Positions 29,785 to 36,904 of a DNA stretch of 42,204 nt are shown here, in pieces. Position numbers and translations under genes: made by a program. The stretch's first letter is position 1, and every line of letters starts with the position of its first letter. The stretch spans positions 1-42,204 of IMG/VR virus record IMGVR_UViG_3300009414_001661. One strand, 5' to 3'. Under the pieces are notes generated by a model. The model was not told where the DNA came from, did not search any database, and saw nothing but the letters and a program-made list of their open reading frames with translations. Origin of the DNA: a virus.

Positions 29785-30558
29785 TTAGACTCCTTCCACT
29801 GTACGTGCCGCGGCCTGTTGCATCTTCTTCATATCCTTAGCTGACTGTTTCTGCTGGTCTGATCGCATCTTCTCATTAGCATCCATTTCCTGCATCTCTT
29901 TGACGCGATGATACCCATAGGGATCGCGGCCAATCGAACCATCTTCACGTTGTTTACACTGGTTGGCATAAAGCATCGTTGTGTCATTTGTCAGCGTGTG
30001 GATGCAGTCATGGCTCTTACAGCGCCCAAGCATATAGGCGACAGCAAGACCACCTTCTTCAACGATAGTCCCGTTTTTATAAACGAAATCAGCACCATAG
30101 AGAGCGATCTCTTTAACTCCTATATACAAGGCGTACGCGATCATATAACTGACCGTGTTAACGGCGAATAGATCGTCGTCATGAAACTGGATGCACTCAT
30201 ACAGCGGAAAGGGCACAGACGTAGGGAACTCAGGATAAGGCGTACTTGTGATAATCGGCCTATCGTGGTTCTTGAGAAACGCTGCATATGCCTTGTTCCG
30301 GTGCTTGTCAATCCAACGAAGATCGTCCATACAGAATAGCTTGTCATGCTGAAATCCTGCAAAGCCTCGGTTAAGTGTCCAAACTTCATCGTATGGATCT
30401 TGAACACCTTGGTTACTCATCGAGCGACGCATGAAGGTCTGGGCGCTTGGGCCTAGTGCTACAATCGCCACTCTTTGTGGGCGGGTTAATAGTGCCGAAT
30501 AGTCTAACCCACCCGGGTTAATGTTAGGGTTCTTACCCTGCGTCAGGTCTTTTTTCAT
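29785..30558 (-). CDS. Rossmann-type DUF115/sialyltransferase-like protein (257 aa)
   Basis: The N-terminal half reads RVAIVALGPSAQTFMRR, then EVWTLNRGF, KLFCMDDLRW, and later YMIAYALYIGVKEIALYGADF. That order (GPS loop, fixed Asn/Arg, Asp, G..I.L.G.D) is shared by DUF115/MptE-like proteins, Maf flagellin glycosyltransferases and the GT29/GT42 sialyltransferase fold. The C-terminus is a basic coiled coil. It lies in the virion operon between capsid and adaptor genes, while the NulO cassette is on the other arm. I infer a possible CMP-sugar transferase; a non-catalytic structural role cannot be excluded. AGGAG precedes ATG 30558. Confidence 0.55.
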   Translation of the reverse strand: MKKDLTQGKNPNINPGGLDYSALLTRPQRVAIVALGPSAQTFMRRSMSNQGVQDPYDEVWTLNRGFAGFQHDKLFCMDDLRWIDKHRNKAYAAFLKNHDRPIITSTPYPEFPTSVPFPLYECIQFHDDDLFAVNTVSYMIAYALYIGVKEIALYGADFVYKNGTIVEEGGLAVAYMLGRCKSHDCIHTLTNDTTMLYANQCKQREDGSIGRDPYGYHRVKEMQEMDANEKMRSDQQKQSAKDMKKMQQAAARTVEGV

Positions 30559-30563
30559 TTTAT

Positions 30564-30587
30564 TTCTCCTAAGAGGTTCTTAGAGAA
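30564..30587 (-). promoter_or_regulatory. Hairpin that could mask the ribosome site of the DUF115-like gene
   Basis: On the coding strand, TTCTCTAAG pairs with CTTAGGAGAA (one bulged base, 5-base loop); the second arm contains the AGGAG ribosome site of the gene starting at 30558. A stable stem would limit translation of that gene relative to its neighbours. Seen directly; regulation is inferred. Confidence 0.5.
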
Positions 30588-30595
30588 GTTAAGTC

Positions 30596-31000
30596 TTACC
30601 AGCCAACTACCTCGATGTACATGGCAGGGATTGCGGCTCCGTACACAGTGCTCACGATAAAAGTAGTAGGTACTTCACGGAAACCTACGGACGGGTCAGC
30701 AGTAGATACAAGCGGCTCATACAAGTGAACAGAATGAAGTGCTTGGTTGTAATGGTGAAGATAGCTATTAACAGCTCCAGCCTCTACAGTCGAAGGCGTA
30801 AGAGGTTGAGTGATAATAACGTAGTCGATGTTTCGAGTCATACCTAGATCAGTAGGTAGAGGAATACCACCCGAGGAGGGGTAAGTATTTGCGCCAGTAA
30901 CAGCGAGAGTCAGCTTAACACGATTACGCTTGTGCTTTCCCTCGATAACTCTGGACTCAACAACCTGCGTCCAGGAAGTAGCTGTCATAATGACTGCCAT
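30596..31000 (-). CDS. Small virion protein (134 aa)
   Basis: GGAGG precedes ATG 31000. Compact beta-rich protein (IEGKHKRNRVKLTLAVTGANTYPSSGGIPLP, TFIVSTVYGAAIPAMYIEVVGW), with no Cys or signal peptide, directly after the head decoration-like gene. Size and composition match head decoration or head-completion proteins near the capsid gene in many phages. No specific family is assigned. Confidence 0.65.
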   Translation of the reverse strand: MAVIMTATSWTQVVESRVIEGKHKRNRVKLTLAVTGANTYPSSGGIPLPTDLGMTRNIDYVIITQPLTPSTVEAGAVNSYLHHYNQALHSVHLYEPLVSTADPSVGFREVPTTFIVSTVYGAAIPAMYIEVVGW

Positions 31001-31014
31001 TTCATTCCTCCTTT

Positions 31015-31073
31015 ACCCCCCTATTAGCCCTCCACCTTTCGGTATTCCAGGGGTTACTAATCGCTAGGGGGGT
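31015..31073 (-). terminator. GC-rich long-range inverted repeat between virion genes
   Basis: TAGGGGGGT (31065-31073) and ACCCCCCTA (31015-31023) form a 9-bp stem with a 41-base insert that contains a second GC-rich pairing. No T-run follows, so this is a weak terminator, attenuator or mRNA-stability element, in the short gap before the 134-aa gene and after the decoration gene. Confidence 0.4.
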
Positions 31074-31083
31074 CGGTTAAGGG

Positions 31084-31554
31084 TTACGTAGTAGCGATCA
31101 TCCCAGTGATATTACCAGGCTCTTCCCAACGCGGTTCAACGTAAAGGATGGCCCGAGCCCGAACACCGGCAGTACCAGCAGTCGTGCAACGGAACTGAAC
31201 CTTAGTACCAGGCTCAATCTCGATAACATAAGTAGGAATGTAGTACCGTGAAGTATTAGCAAAGCCCGTGCTAGGCGCACCAATCGTAAACATCTTCGTC
31301 ACAGTACCAGGAGTGGAAATGTCCGCCTCAAAGCTACACTCAACGGCGGCGCCGGTAAAGGCACCAACATCTGAGCCAGACATAACAACTGCTGCGGCCC
31401 GAATACGGTGCGGAACGATACCCGGACCCCATTCAGCGGCGACAGTAGTGATCAGAGCAACACCGCCCTGACCTAATGCAGTGGCACCGCCCACGGCGCT
31501 GATGTGGTCGACCCTCTGCATTTCGACTTCGTATCGGCTATGTGTATAAGCCAT
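31084..31554 (-). CDS. Head decoration-like protein (156 aa)
   Basis: GAGAGGA precedes ATG 31554. Beta-rich, Gly/Ala/Thr-rich protein (GGATALGQGGVALITTVAAEW, IRAAAVVMSGSDVGAFTGAAV, TKVQFRCTTAGTAGVRARAIL) immediately downstream of the capsid gene, the usual place for a capsid decoration or cement protein. One Cys pair at distance. Inferred from position and composition. Confidence 0.6.
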   Translation of the reverse strand: MAYTHSRYEVEMQRVDHISAVGGATALGQGGVALITTVAAEWGPGIVPHRIRAAAVVMSGSDVGAFTGAAVECSFEADISTPGTVTKMFTIGAPSTGFANTSRYYIPTYVIEIEPGTKVQFRCTTAGTAGVRARAILYVEPRWEEPGNITGMIATT

Positions 31555-31574
31555 ATCTTCCTCTCAAAAGACTC

Positions 31575-31607
31575 GCCCTCAAGCCACTGTTTCAGACTGT
31601 CTTGGGC
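31575..31607 (-). terminator. Weak hairpin after the capsid gene
   Basis: GCCCAAG pairs imperfectly with CTTGAGGGC across a 17-base loop in the 59-base gap between the capsid and decoration genes, followed only by a TCTTTT run. It could be an attenuator that lowers downstream genes relative to capsid. Confidence 0.3.
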
Positions 31608-31613
31608 GCCAGA

Positions 31614-32558
31614 TTAACTGGAGGTAACGTGAACGATCCGAGCCTGCCCTGCATTGGAAGTATCCCAGATGATTCCGAATTCCAGGATACCATACCAAGC
31701 AACTGCACGGGCACGACCAAAGTCACCCTTGATCTCAGCCCTAAGCTCAGGCGTAAGAACCTCGGCCATAACAACGGAGTCGGCACCAAACACTACACCT
31801 TCGCCAAGCACCGAGTTGGTGCCTACCTTGGCAAGAGCATTAGCATGATTGGTCTCAACATGGCGGATGTTCTCAATCCGGCCAATCTCGTTGTTGAACT
31901 TCGCCTGAGGATCGGTGTACTTATGCCACTCCTCCCAAGCTGGGTCCCTCTTGATACCCCTTAATCCCAAGGTGCGGAAGATAGCAACATAGTCGTCACC
32001 TTCCCACGTCGGGGTTTGCAGAGTGTCAAAGAGATAGTCGCGAACTTCCTCAACATGGAACACATTCCAGTTGGCTGTCGCGGCAGTAGATGCCGTCCCA
32101 TCCGTGTCGAATGTGCCAGCCGCCAGGCCGGTCGGAATGTACTTGACTTGCGCCGTTTGGAACGCGGTCGCCGCCTTAGTATCCATGACAAGCCCCATCT
32201 GATCGCGCAGACGGCGTTGGATGCCATTTTCCAGGTCAAAGAAGGTCAGGTCTTCCGCGAAACTTGTAAAGGGCACAGAACGACCAATCTCAACCACCGT
32301 CACAGACGTAGTGCTGATCGAATAGGTGTCTTCGGGAATCCTGTTACCTTCGGTAAGGTTCGCGGAGGTTGGCTCAGCAATAGTAGCGATGCGAGTCAAG
32401 GTGACAGTATCACCCATCTTCCTACCGTAGCCATCCACGGGCTTCACGAAGTCCATGAATACGGTATTCTCTAAGGCGGCCATATAGAGCCTCTTGCTCA
32501 TCGCGTGGCTCTTAAAGACGCCCGAGGGAGCATCAAATTCCCACGTAAATTGGGCCAT
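31614..32558 (-). CDS. Major capsid protein, N4-gp56 family
   Basis: A 314-aa capsid protein with the N4-gp56-type layout: YGRKMGDTVTLTR, a beta-rich segment ISTTSVTVVEIGRSVPFTSFAEDL, then IRHVETNHANAL and VVFGADSVVMAEVLTPELRAEIKGDFGRARAVAWYG near the C-terminus. This family is seen in N4 and several marine short-tailed phages. GGAGAG precedes ATG 32558, and the scaffold-like gene lies directly upstream. No delta domain for scaffold fusion is apparent. This is the most abundant virion protein expected. Confidence 0.85.
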   Translation of the reverse strand: MAQFTWEFDAPSGVFKSHAMSKRLYMAALENTVFMDFVKPVDGYGRKMGDTVTLTRIATIAEPTSANLTEGNRIPEDTYSISTTSVTVVEIGRSVPFTSFAEDLTFFDLENGIQRRLRDQMGLVMDTKAATAFQTAQVKYIPTGLAAGTFDTDGTASTAATANWNVFHVEEVRDYLFDTLQTPTWEGDDYVAIFRTLGLRGIKRDPAWEEWHKYTDPQAKFNNEIGRIENIRHVETNHANALAKVGTNSVLGEGVVFGADSVVMAEVLTPELRAEIKGDFGRARAVAWYGILEFGIIWDTSNAGQARIVHVTSS

Positions 32559-32573
32559 TTTTACTCTCCGTAG

Positions 32574-33365
32574 TTACGACAGTTGAGTTTCCCCACGGCG
32601 GGCACGATCTCGGTTAAGTTTACGCCCTTTAAGGGCGTCGCCGATGGAGGGTGGTCTGTGCGCCGGGGCGTTAGCTGCAAGTGCATCTGACTCCTCTGCT
32701 GTTATTGGCACAGTTACGGTTCCGCCTTCCAGATTCGTAGTGGCATCTGGTTGCTTATTACGGCCCCGTTGCTTATTTGAGATTCTTAGAATTTGTTCCT
32801 CAACTAGCCCTGCCAGCTTATCTCGGCCGGTCTTGCCATCAAGGTTGCGAAGGTTCTTCATGTTTTGGGCGAGGGTCATCTTGACGAGCATAGGCTCATC
32901 TTCGAGTAGGGGATTCTCTTTATAGAAGGCTGCCCAGAACTCTTGCTGTGCCTGATCTGCGGCATAGTTCCTACGGATCTGGGTAGTTGCCTCCTGGACG
33001 GCCTCGGCTTTCATCTTGCGAAGAGCGCCTTCAGGATCTTCATAGAACTCAGATATGTCTTGTTCCGACTCAGGTTCTGGTTCAAGCGCTGGTGCGGCCG
33101 CCGCCTGTGAGGCTCTCTCAGCCATTACTGCATCATAGGTGGCTTGATTAACCTCACGCTCGATGCCGGCTATCTCTACCCGATACATCGGCTCTGGGTT
33201 GCTACCGTCATCGAGGTTAAGCTCTGGCTCTGGATTTTCTATCGGGAGGTTGCCATGACTACCCTTGACATGGCTATCGTCAGGTGGTGCTGTCTCACCC
33301 GGCTCACGGTCGCCCGCCAGGTATTCGGTCACTCGCGTCACTATGCCTTTCTTATCTTCGGCCAT
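32574..33365 (-). CDS. Scaffolding-like protein (263 aa)
   Basis: Acidic, Pro/Glu-rich start (GDREPGETAPPDDSHVKGS), a long helical middle (PEGALRKMKAEAVQEATTQIRRNYAADQAQQEFWAAFYKENP), and a helical basic C-terminus rich in Arg (GRKLNRDRARRGETQLS) as in phage scaffolds. Immediately upstream of the capsid gene, the canonical place. TAATG overlap and AGGAG for the start. No protease motif visible. Confidence 0.75.
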   Translation of the reverse strand: MAEDKKGIVTRVTEYLAGDREPGETAPPDDSHVKGSHGNLPIENPEPELNLDDGSNPEPMYRVEIAGIEREVNQATYDAVMAERASQAAAAPALEPEPESEQDISEFYEDPEGALRKMKAEAVQEATTQIRRNYAADQAQQEFWAAFYKENPLLEDEPMLVKMTLAQNMKNLRNLDGKTGRDKLAGLVEEQILRISNKQRGRNKQPDATTNLEGGTVTVPITAEESDALAANAPAHRPPSIGDALKGRKLNRDRARRGETQLS

Positions 33366-33646
33366 TAACTGTCTCCTATCTCGGCTTCGGCAACCATAGT
33401 CGCCTTACGAATTTTGCTCTGTAAGTCCTCCTTGAAAGCTCGAAGGCCCGACAGCTCAGCGATGATACGTCCTGCATCTGTGTCGGTCAATGTTCCGCCC
33501 CGATAACTTGTGATGGCACGGAGCAAGACATCTTCCTCATGCGTCAAGACCCAATCCTCAGTGTAGTTTCGGATGAGCCTAGCTTGCTGTCCGTCGTGGA
33601 CAGTTTTGAGACTGTCGTCTAGCTTTAGGTTCACGTTCTCAGCCAT
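33365..33646 (-). CDS. Small helical protein (93 aa)
   Basis: ATG 33646 is chosen: AAGGAG 8 bases before it, and the frame further upstream has no ribosome site. The protein begins MAENVNLKLDDSLKTVHDGQQARL, continues with VLTHEEDVLLRAITSYRGG and a charged helical end. Lies between the methyltransferase-containing protein and the scaffold. Unknown function, probably a minor head or assembly protein. Confidence 0.65.
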   Translation of the reverse strand: MAENVNLKLDDSLKTVHDGQQARLIRNYTEDWVLTHEEDVLLRAITSYRGGTLTDTDAGRIIAELSGLRAFKEDLQSKIRKATMVAEAEIGDS

Positions 33647-33650
33647 CTTA

Positions 33651-35585
33651 TTACTCCTTCTTAAATGGTAGCACATCACCAGTCGTCTTCTTATACACGA
33701 GCCATTCTACTGGTTTAATTCCTTTACCCCTAGATTTAACTGATTGCCTCCCGATTAGTTTCATACCTTGTCCCTCAGCTACATCCATGATAACCTGAGT
33801 AGAGGGAATAAAGATTTTACGCCCTAACCCAGATACTGGCCTTACATCCTGAGTCTTAAATAAGGCTACGCCGCCAGGTTCTAGTATTCTAATAGCTTCC
33901 ATAGCTCCAGTGATCTGAATAAGCTTGAGTTCGCCCTTAGTGTTTACGGCAAATGAACCTTGAATAGCACCGAGCTTCTTAGTACTAGAAGAACTAGAAC
34001 CTAAATACTTATTAACTAGGAACGGGAAATCAGCTATTACGCTACCCACAGAGCCGTCGGCCAAGTCAGTTCTTGCCTTTGTAAGATCGACTGAAGGAAA
34101 GCCTTCCTGCTTGGGAAACTTAAACATAGTCTTGGCTTGCTCTCGGCCAGCCTCTTTGAATATTCCCCCGGCGCCGCCGAAAAGATCTACGTCAAACTGA
34201 TCAGGTATTAGACCTTGTGCACTGAACTTGTTGAGAACTGCCTTGGGGAGAGAATCTTTGAGATCGACAGAGCGAAATGAGACGATGTTTTCCTTATCAG
34301 GGAACGCCTCGTCGATAGTGGGAATAATCTTCTTCGCCATTGGAGGTATCATAAAAGCTTCTCCAACAGTCTTACCCTTTATTAATTCATCAACACTAAT
34401 GTCCTTACTCTCACCGCTTATTGCCGTAAGTGAGCCGTCTTTATTCAAGTAAATAAAACCCATATCTGATCCGGATACAGGAAGCTTGGATAAGCCACCC
34501 TTCTCTTCTGAATTAAGATCACTATGTACGGCCTTGTTAGCGTCCCAAATATAAAGTTCCCTCGTGTCTGCGTGTATAGCGTACCTGAGCGTGGGAACCG
34601 TGTGAGACTCAATTTGATCTGGCCCATCAATATCCCGCTTTTGATCTGCAAATAACCTACGAATATCATTCTTAGATGGACTTACTCTAATGGGGATATT
34701 TCGTATACGGGAAGAAAAAGGCTCACCCAACTGTACGTCAATAGTCCTAGCTTTGCCTATTTCCGGCTCCTCAGGGGGTGCGTTGAATGTCTGGCCGATG
34801 GTCACTGGATCTTTTGGAAGCGCTCTCTTTGTCCTTCGCCCTTGAGGTATAACCTGATCCAAGGTAAGAGCCTTCCGCATCTCGGGTGTAACCCGATCCT
34901 CGGTTATACGGTTACCTACTTTATTCTTTAAAAATAGATCTATTGGAATAGGGTCGTCGCCGCGCTCTAATAGCGAAGCTATGCTCCGTGTTCTACCCTC
35001 ATGCCCAGATACGCGCCATTTCTTAACTTCCTCATCCCATTTCAGCTTTAACCAAGGAGGAGCTATTGTTGAAGTTCCCTTCTCGTTAGTCGCCTCTCCT
35101 CGTATAACCTTACGAAGAAATGGAACATTAGCGCCCTTTTCTTGTGTAAAGGCTCTGGGTAAAGCTAACCTTAGTATATTCCTGGGTGATGCCTCTATTC
35201 TTATTCTGCTGCTGTCATGCTCTATCTGATTAGGTACTTGGCCTATGCTCTCATCACCCTTACCTAGTGGAACTACTTTGAATATATCATTGAGTGCTTT
35301 AGCTCCTTCAATAATAAGTCCAGCCTTTGAGGTCGCTCCAACTACATCTTCGACTGTCTTTATTGCCTGCTCAAAGCCGCTCTTAGCCGCCTCTGCTTTG
35401 GTCATTCCCGCTTGAGGATTGAAAAACGGCAGCCGACCTTGGCGCGTCTCTTTTAACTTCGCATCTATCTTCTTGCGCAGATCATCGTCGCCGCCCGCAC
35501 CTATAAGATCTCCACCGATGCCACCCATAAGGGTAGCGGCGTCAATCTCCTGGCGGCCTTGCGCCGTTTCTAAGAAGATAGCCAC
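33651..35585 (-). CDS. Polyvalent virion-operon protein with C-terminal methyltransferase-like domain (644 aa)
   Basis: GTG 35585, with GAGG 10 bases upstream, overlapping the previous stop. Residues about 1-110 are helical and charged. Residues about 176-222 hold a WLKLKWDEEVKKWRVSGHEG and RTRSIASLLERG motif known from large phage multi-domain proteins. Residues about 470-644 look like a Rossmann methyltransferase: VDLFGGAGGIF, a catalytic-like ADFPFLVNKYL (in place of DPPF), EPGGVALFKTQ and PVEWLVYKK. It sits with scaffold and portal genes, so it may be packaged and delivered with DNA. DNA substrate and whether the DFPF variant is active are unknown. Confidence 0.65.
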   Translation of the reverse strand: MAIFLETAQGRQEIDAATLMGGIGGDLIGAGGDDDLRKKIDAKLKETRQGRLPFFNPQAGMTKAEAAKSGFEQAIKTVEDVVGATSKAGLIIEGAKALNDIFKVVPLGKGDESIGQVPNQIEHDSSRIRIEASPRNILRLALPRAFTQEKGANVPFLRKVIRGEATNEKGTSTIAPPWLKLKWDEEVKKWRVSGHEGRTRSIASLLERGDDPIPIDLFLKNKVGNRITEDRVTPEMRKALTLDQVIPQGRRTKRALPKDPVTIGQTFNAPPEEPEIGKARTIDVQLGEPFSSRIRNIPIRVSPSKNDIRRLFADQKRDIDGPDQIESHTVPTLRYAIHADTRELYIWDANKAVHSDLNSEEKGGLSKLPVSGSDMGFIYLNKDGSLTAISGESKDISVDELIKGKTVGEAFMIPPMAKKIIPTIDEAFPDKENIVSFRSVDLKDSLPKAVLNKFSAQGLIPDQFDVDLFGGAGGIFKEAGREQAKTMFKFPKQEGFPSVDLTKARTDLADGSVGSVIADFPFLVNKYLGSSSSSTKKLGAIQGSFAVNTKGELKLIQITGAMEAIRILEPGGVALFKTQDVRPVSGLGRKIFIPSTQVIMDVAEGQGMKLIGRQSVKSRGKGIKPVEWLVYKKTTGDVLPFKKE

Positions 35586-35881
35586 TAGCGATAAACCTCA
35601 CCAGTCTCATTATTCTTAATGCCAGCTGGGAGCCACAACGGACTGCCGCGCCGACCCTCAGCCAGTTCTATCCTCTGCACAAGGAGAGCCACAAGCTCGA
35701 GGTGTATGTCTAGGCTCTTTGTTAGGAAGTCACACTTAGCCTCGACATTATTCCTAGGGATGCGATCCTTATTTTTGTGAAACCAAACAGCCATATCGAC
35801 AAGGCGCTTCTCGAGTGGCTGAGCAGTCTCTGTGCTCATCGCGTTAAGGCGGTCGAGTAACTCTGTAGTCATTTCACTCAT
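35585..35881 (-). CDS. Helical hypothetical protein (98 aa)
   Basis: GGAG lies 8 bases before ATG 35881; another ATG at 35872 is possible. All-helical small protein (TELLDRLNAMSTETAQPLEKRLVDMAVWFHKN, HLELVALLVQRIELAEGRR). It is followed without gap by the 644-aa protein. Assembly chaperone or small head protein is possible; no family recognised. The 88-base gap behind it (35882-35969) holds a GC palindrome (CCGCTAGCGG) and only a very short open frame (35902-35973) lacking a ribosome site. Confidence 0.6.
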   Translation of the reverse strand: MSEMTTELLDRLNAMSTETAQPLEKRLVDMAVWFHKNKDRIPRNNVEAKCDFLTKSLDIHLELVALLVQRIELAEGRRGSPLWLPAGIKNNETGEVYR

Positions 35882-35969
35882 CTCTACAACTCCATCATGT
35901 ATTATTTAATGACGGTTGGAGGCTCAGGGCTTTTAAGCCACTTGCCGCTAGCGGTTGCGGTCACCGTTG

Positions 35970-36293
35970 TCACTGGACATAGTTAGTCTCTTTTTGCGGG
36001 GGTTCATTAGCCATGCGAAAATTTACTCCAGACGCTATGATGCAGGGGACGGTCCCGCGCTTGTCTTTATACCGGAATGACAAAGTCCACGTTCGCCTCT
36101 CCGACACGTAGAGGCGAAAACGTACATATGCATTTTCGGCGGTGGCGCGTACAGTCTCACCATAAAGACCAACCAAAATCTCTTCTAGTGGAGGCACTCC
36201 CGGCTTAGTCGGGTAACACACATAATTTGCCACCGCCTGCACCGGGGTAGTCAAACTGAATAGCAATACGGTAATGAAAACTCTTAAATTCAT
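35970..36293 (-). CDS. Secreted hypothetical protein (107 aa)
   Basis: A signal peptide (MNLRVFITVLLFSLTTPVQA, cleavage after VQA), then a mature periplasmic chain with two Cys (VCYPTK, VPCIIA) likely to form a disulfide, and Arg/Tyr-rich beta stretches (YVRFRLYVSERRTWTLSFRYKD). ATGA overlap with the coiled-coil gene. It is the third member of a secreted/coiled-coil/lipoprotein trio set within the head genes. Function unknown; an envelope-acting role is likely. Confidence 0.6.
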   Translation of the reverse strand: MNLRVFITVLLFSLTTPVQAVANYVCYPTKPGVPPLEEILVGLYGETVRATAENAYVRFRLYVSERRTWTLSFRYKDKRGTVPCIIASGVNFRMANEPPQKETNYVQ

Positions 36294-36631
36294 GGCTTTG
36301 GTGGCGGATGTGTTCCATCGTGAATGTGAGATAAATGTTCTACCCGTTGTTGTAGCTGTTCTATCTGCGCCTGTACTCTTGCTATCTCTCTATTCCGTTT
36401 CTCTAGTGCTGATGGACTGCTGATCTCTGCAAGTACCTTAGTTTGCATCTGTAGAACAGATACCGCTGAGTCAGCTTTGTCGATTCGCCGCCCACTGTCA
36501 GTTACCTCCCTAGATAGCTTGATGAGGTCCACAACCACCCGTTGTAATTGTTGGCGGATGATCGCGTAACTGGCCGCCAACGTTGCCACCAGGGAACCTA
36601 GTTGAACGACCTCCCGCAGACCTAATTCCAT
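36290..36631 (-). CDS. Membrane-anchored coiled-coil protein, i-spanin-like (113 aa)
   Basis: One short hydrophobic segment near the N-terminus (LGSLVATLAASYAII) then a long coiled coil (RVVVDLIKLSREVTDSGRRIDKADSAV, REIARVQAQIEQLQQRVEHL) ending in HIHDGTHPPPKP. This is the shape of an inner-membrane spanin or a phage head/tail-associated membrane protein. A lipoprotein gene lies next to it, as with spanin pairs. A second spanin-like pair is in the lysis block, so one of the two probably has another job. Confidence 0.55.
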   Translation of the reverse strand: MELGLREVVQLGSLVATLAASYAIIRQQLQRVVVDLIKLSREVTDSGRRIDKADSAVSVLQMQTKVLAEISSPSALEKRNREIARVQAQIEQLQQRVEHLSHIHDGTHPPPKP

Positions 36632-36637
36632 CTAACA

Positions 36638-36844
36638 TCACCGCCTGCACGGCTTACGTTTTTCAATGATACGCCACATGGCACAGTCACGTTTAGTAAC
36701 AGAAGATAAGACGTGATCACTGATTGTCTTCTTAGTGGTCACAAATGATCCGCCGTCCGCAACTAGCGTAGCTATTCGTAAACCCAGTGGCATGGTGCAT
36801 GCACTCAGCAACAGGCAGATTAATGCGGTGCTTAGAAATCTCAC
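36638..36844 (-). CDS. Lipoprotein, o-spanin-like (68 aa)
   Basis: A signal with a perfect lipobox LSAC at about residues 13-16, then TMPLGLRIATLVADGG, TKKTISDHVLSSVTKRDCAMWRIIEKRKPC at the end, a Cys-flanked motif seen in small phage lipoproteins (ISDH...DC...I). GTG start, weak ribosome site. Lies between the head protein and the coiled-coil gene. Likely acylated in the outer membrane. Confidence 0.6.
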   Translation of the reverse strand: MRFLSTALICLLLSACTMPLGLRIATLVADGGSFVTTKKTISDHVLSSVTKRDCAMWRIIEKRKPCRR

Positions 36845-36847
36845 GGC

Positions 36848-36904
36848 TTACTTGCCCGATATGTCCATAATGGCCGCCGCTTCTGTGAGGGTACGTTCAC
36901 TCAT
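36848..36904 (-). CDS. Possible 18-aa leader-type peptide
   Basis: ATG 36904 overlaps the stop of the acidic virion gene (ATGA), and TAA at 36848-36850 lies a few bases before the lipoprotein GTG. The peptide (MSERTLTEAAAIMDISGK) has no domain. Its only support is perfect end-to-end coupling; it may serve to carry ribosomes to the lipoprotein gene. Confidence 0.3.
   Translation of the reverse strand: MSERTLTEAAAIMDISGK

Noticed and set aside
30982-30990. A third TGTCATAAT box on the + strand
   Set aside because: No -35 at 16-18 bases, it lies inside a late gene on the opposite strand, and nothing downstream on the + strand needs a promoter.
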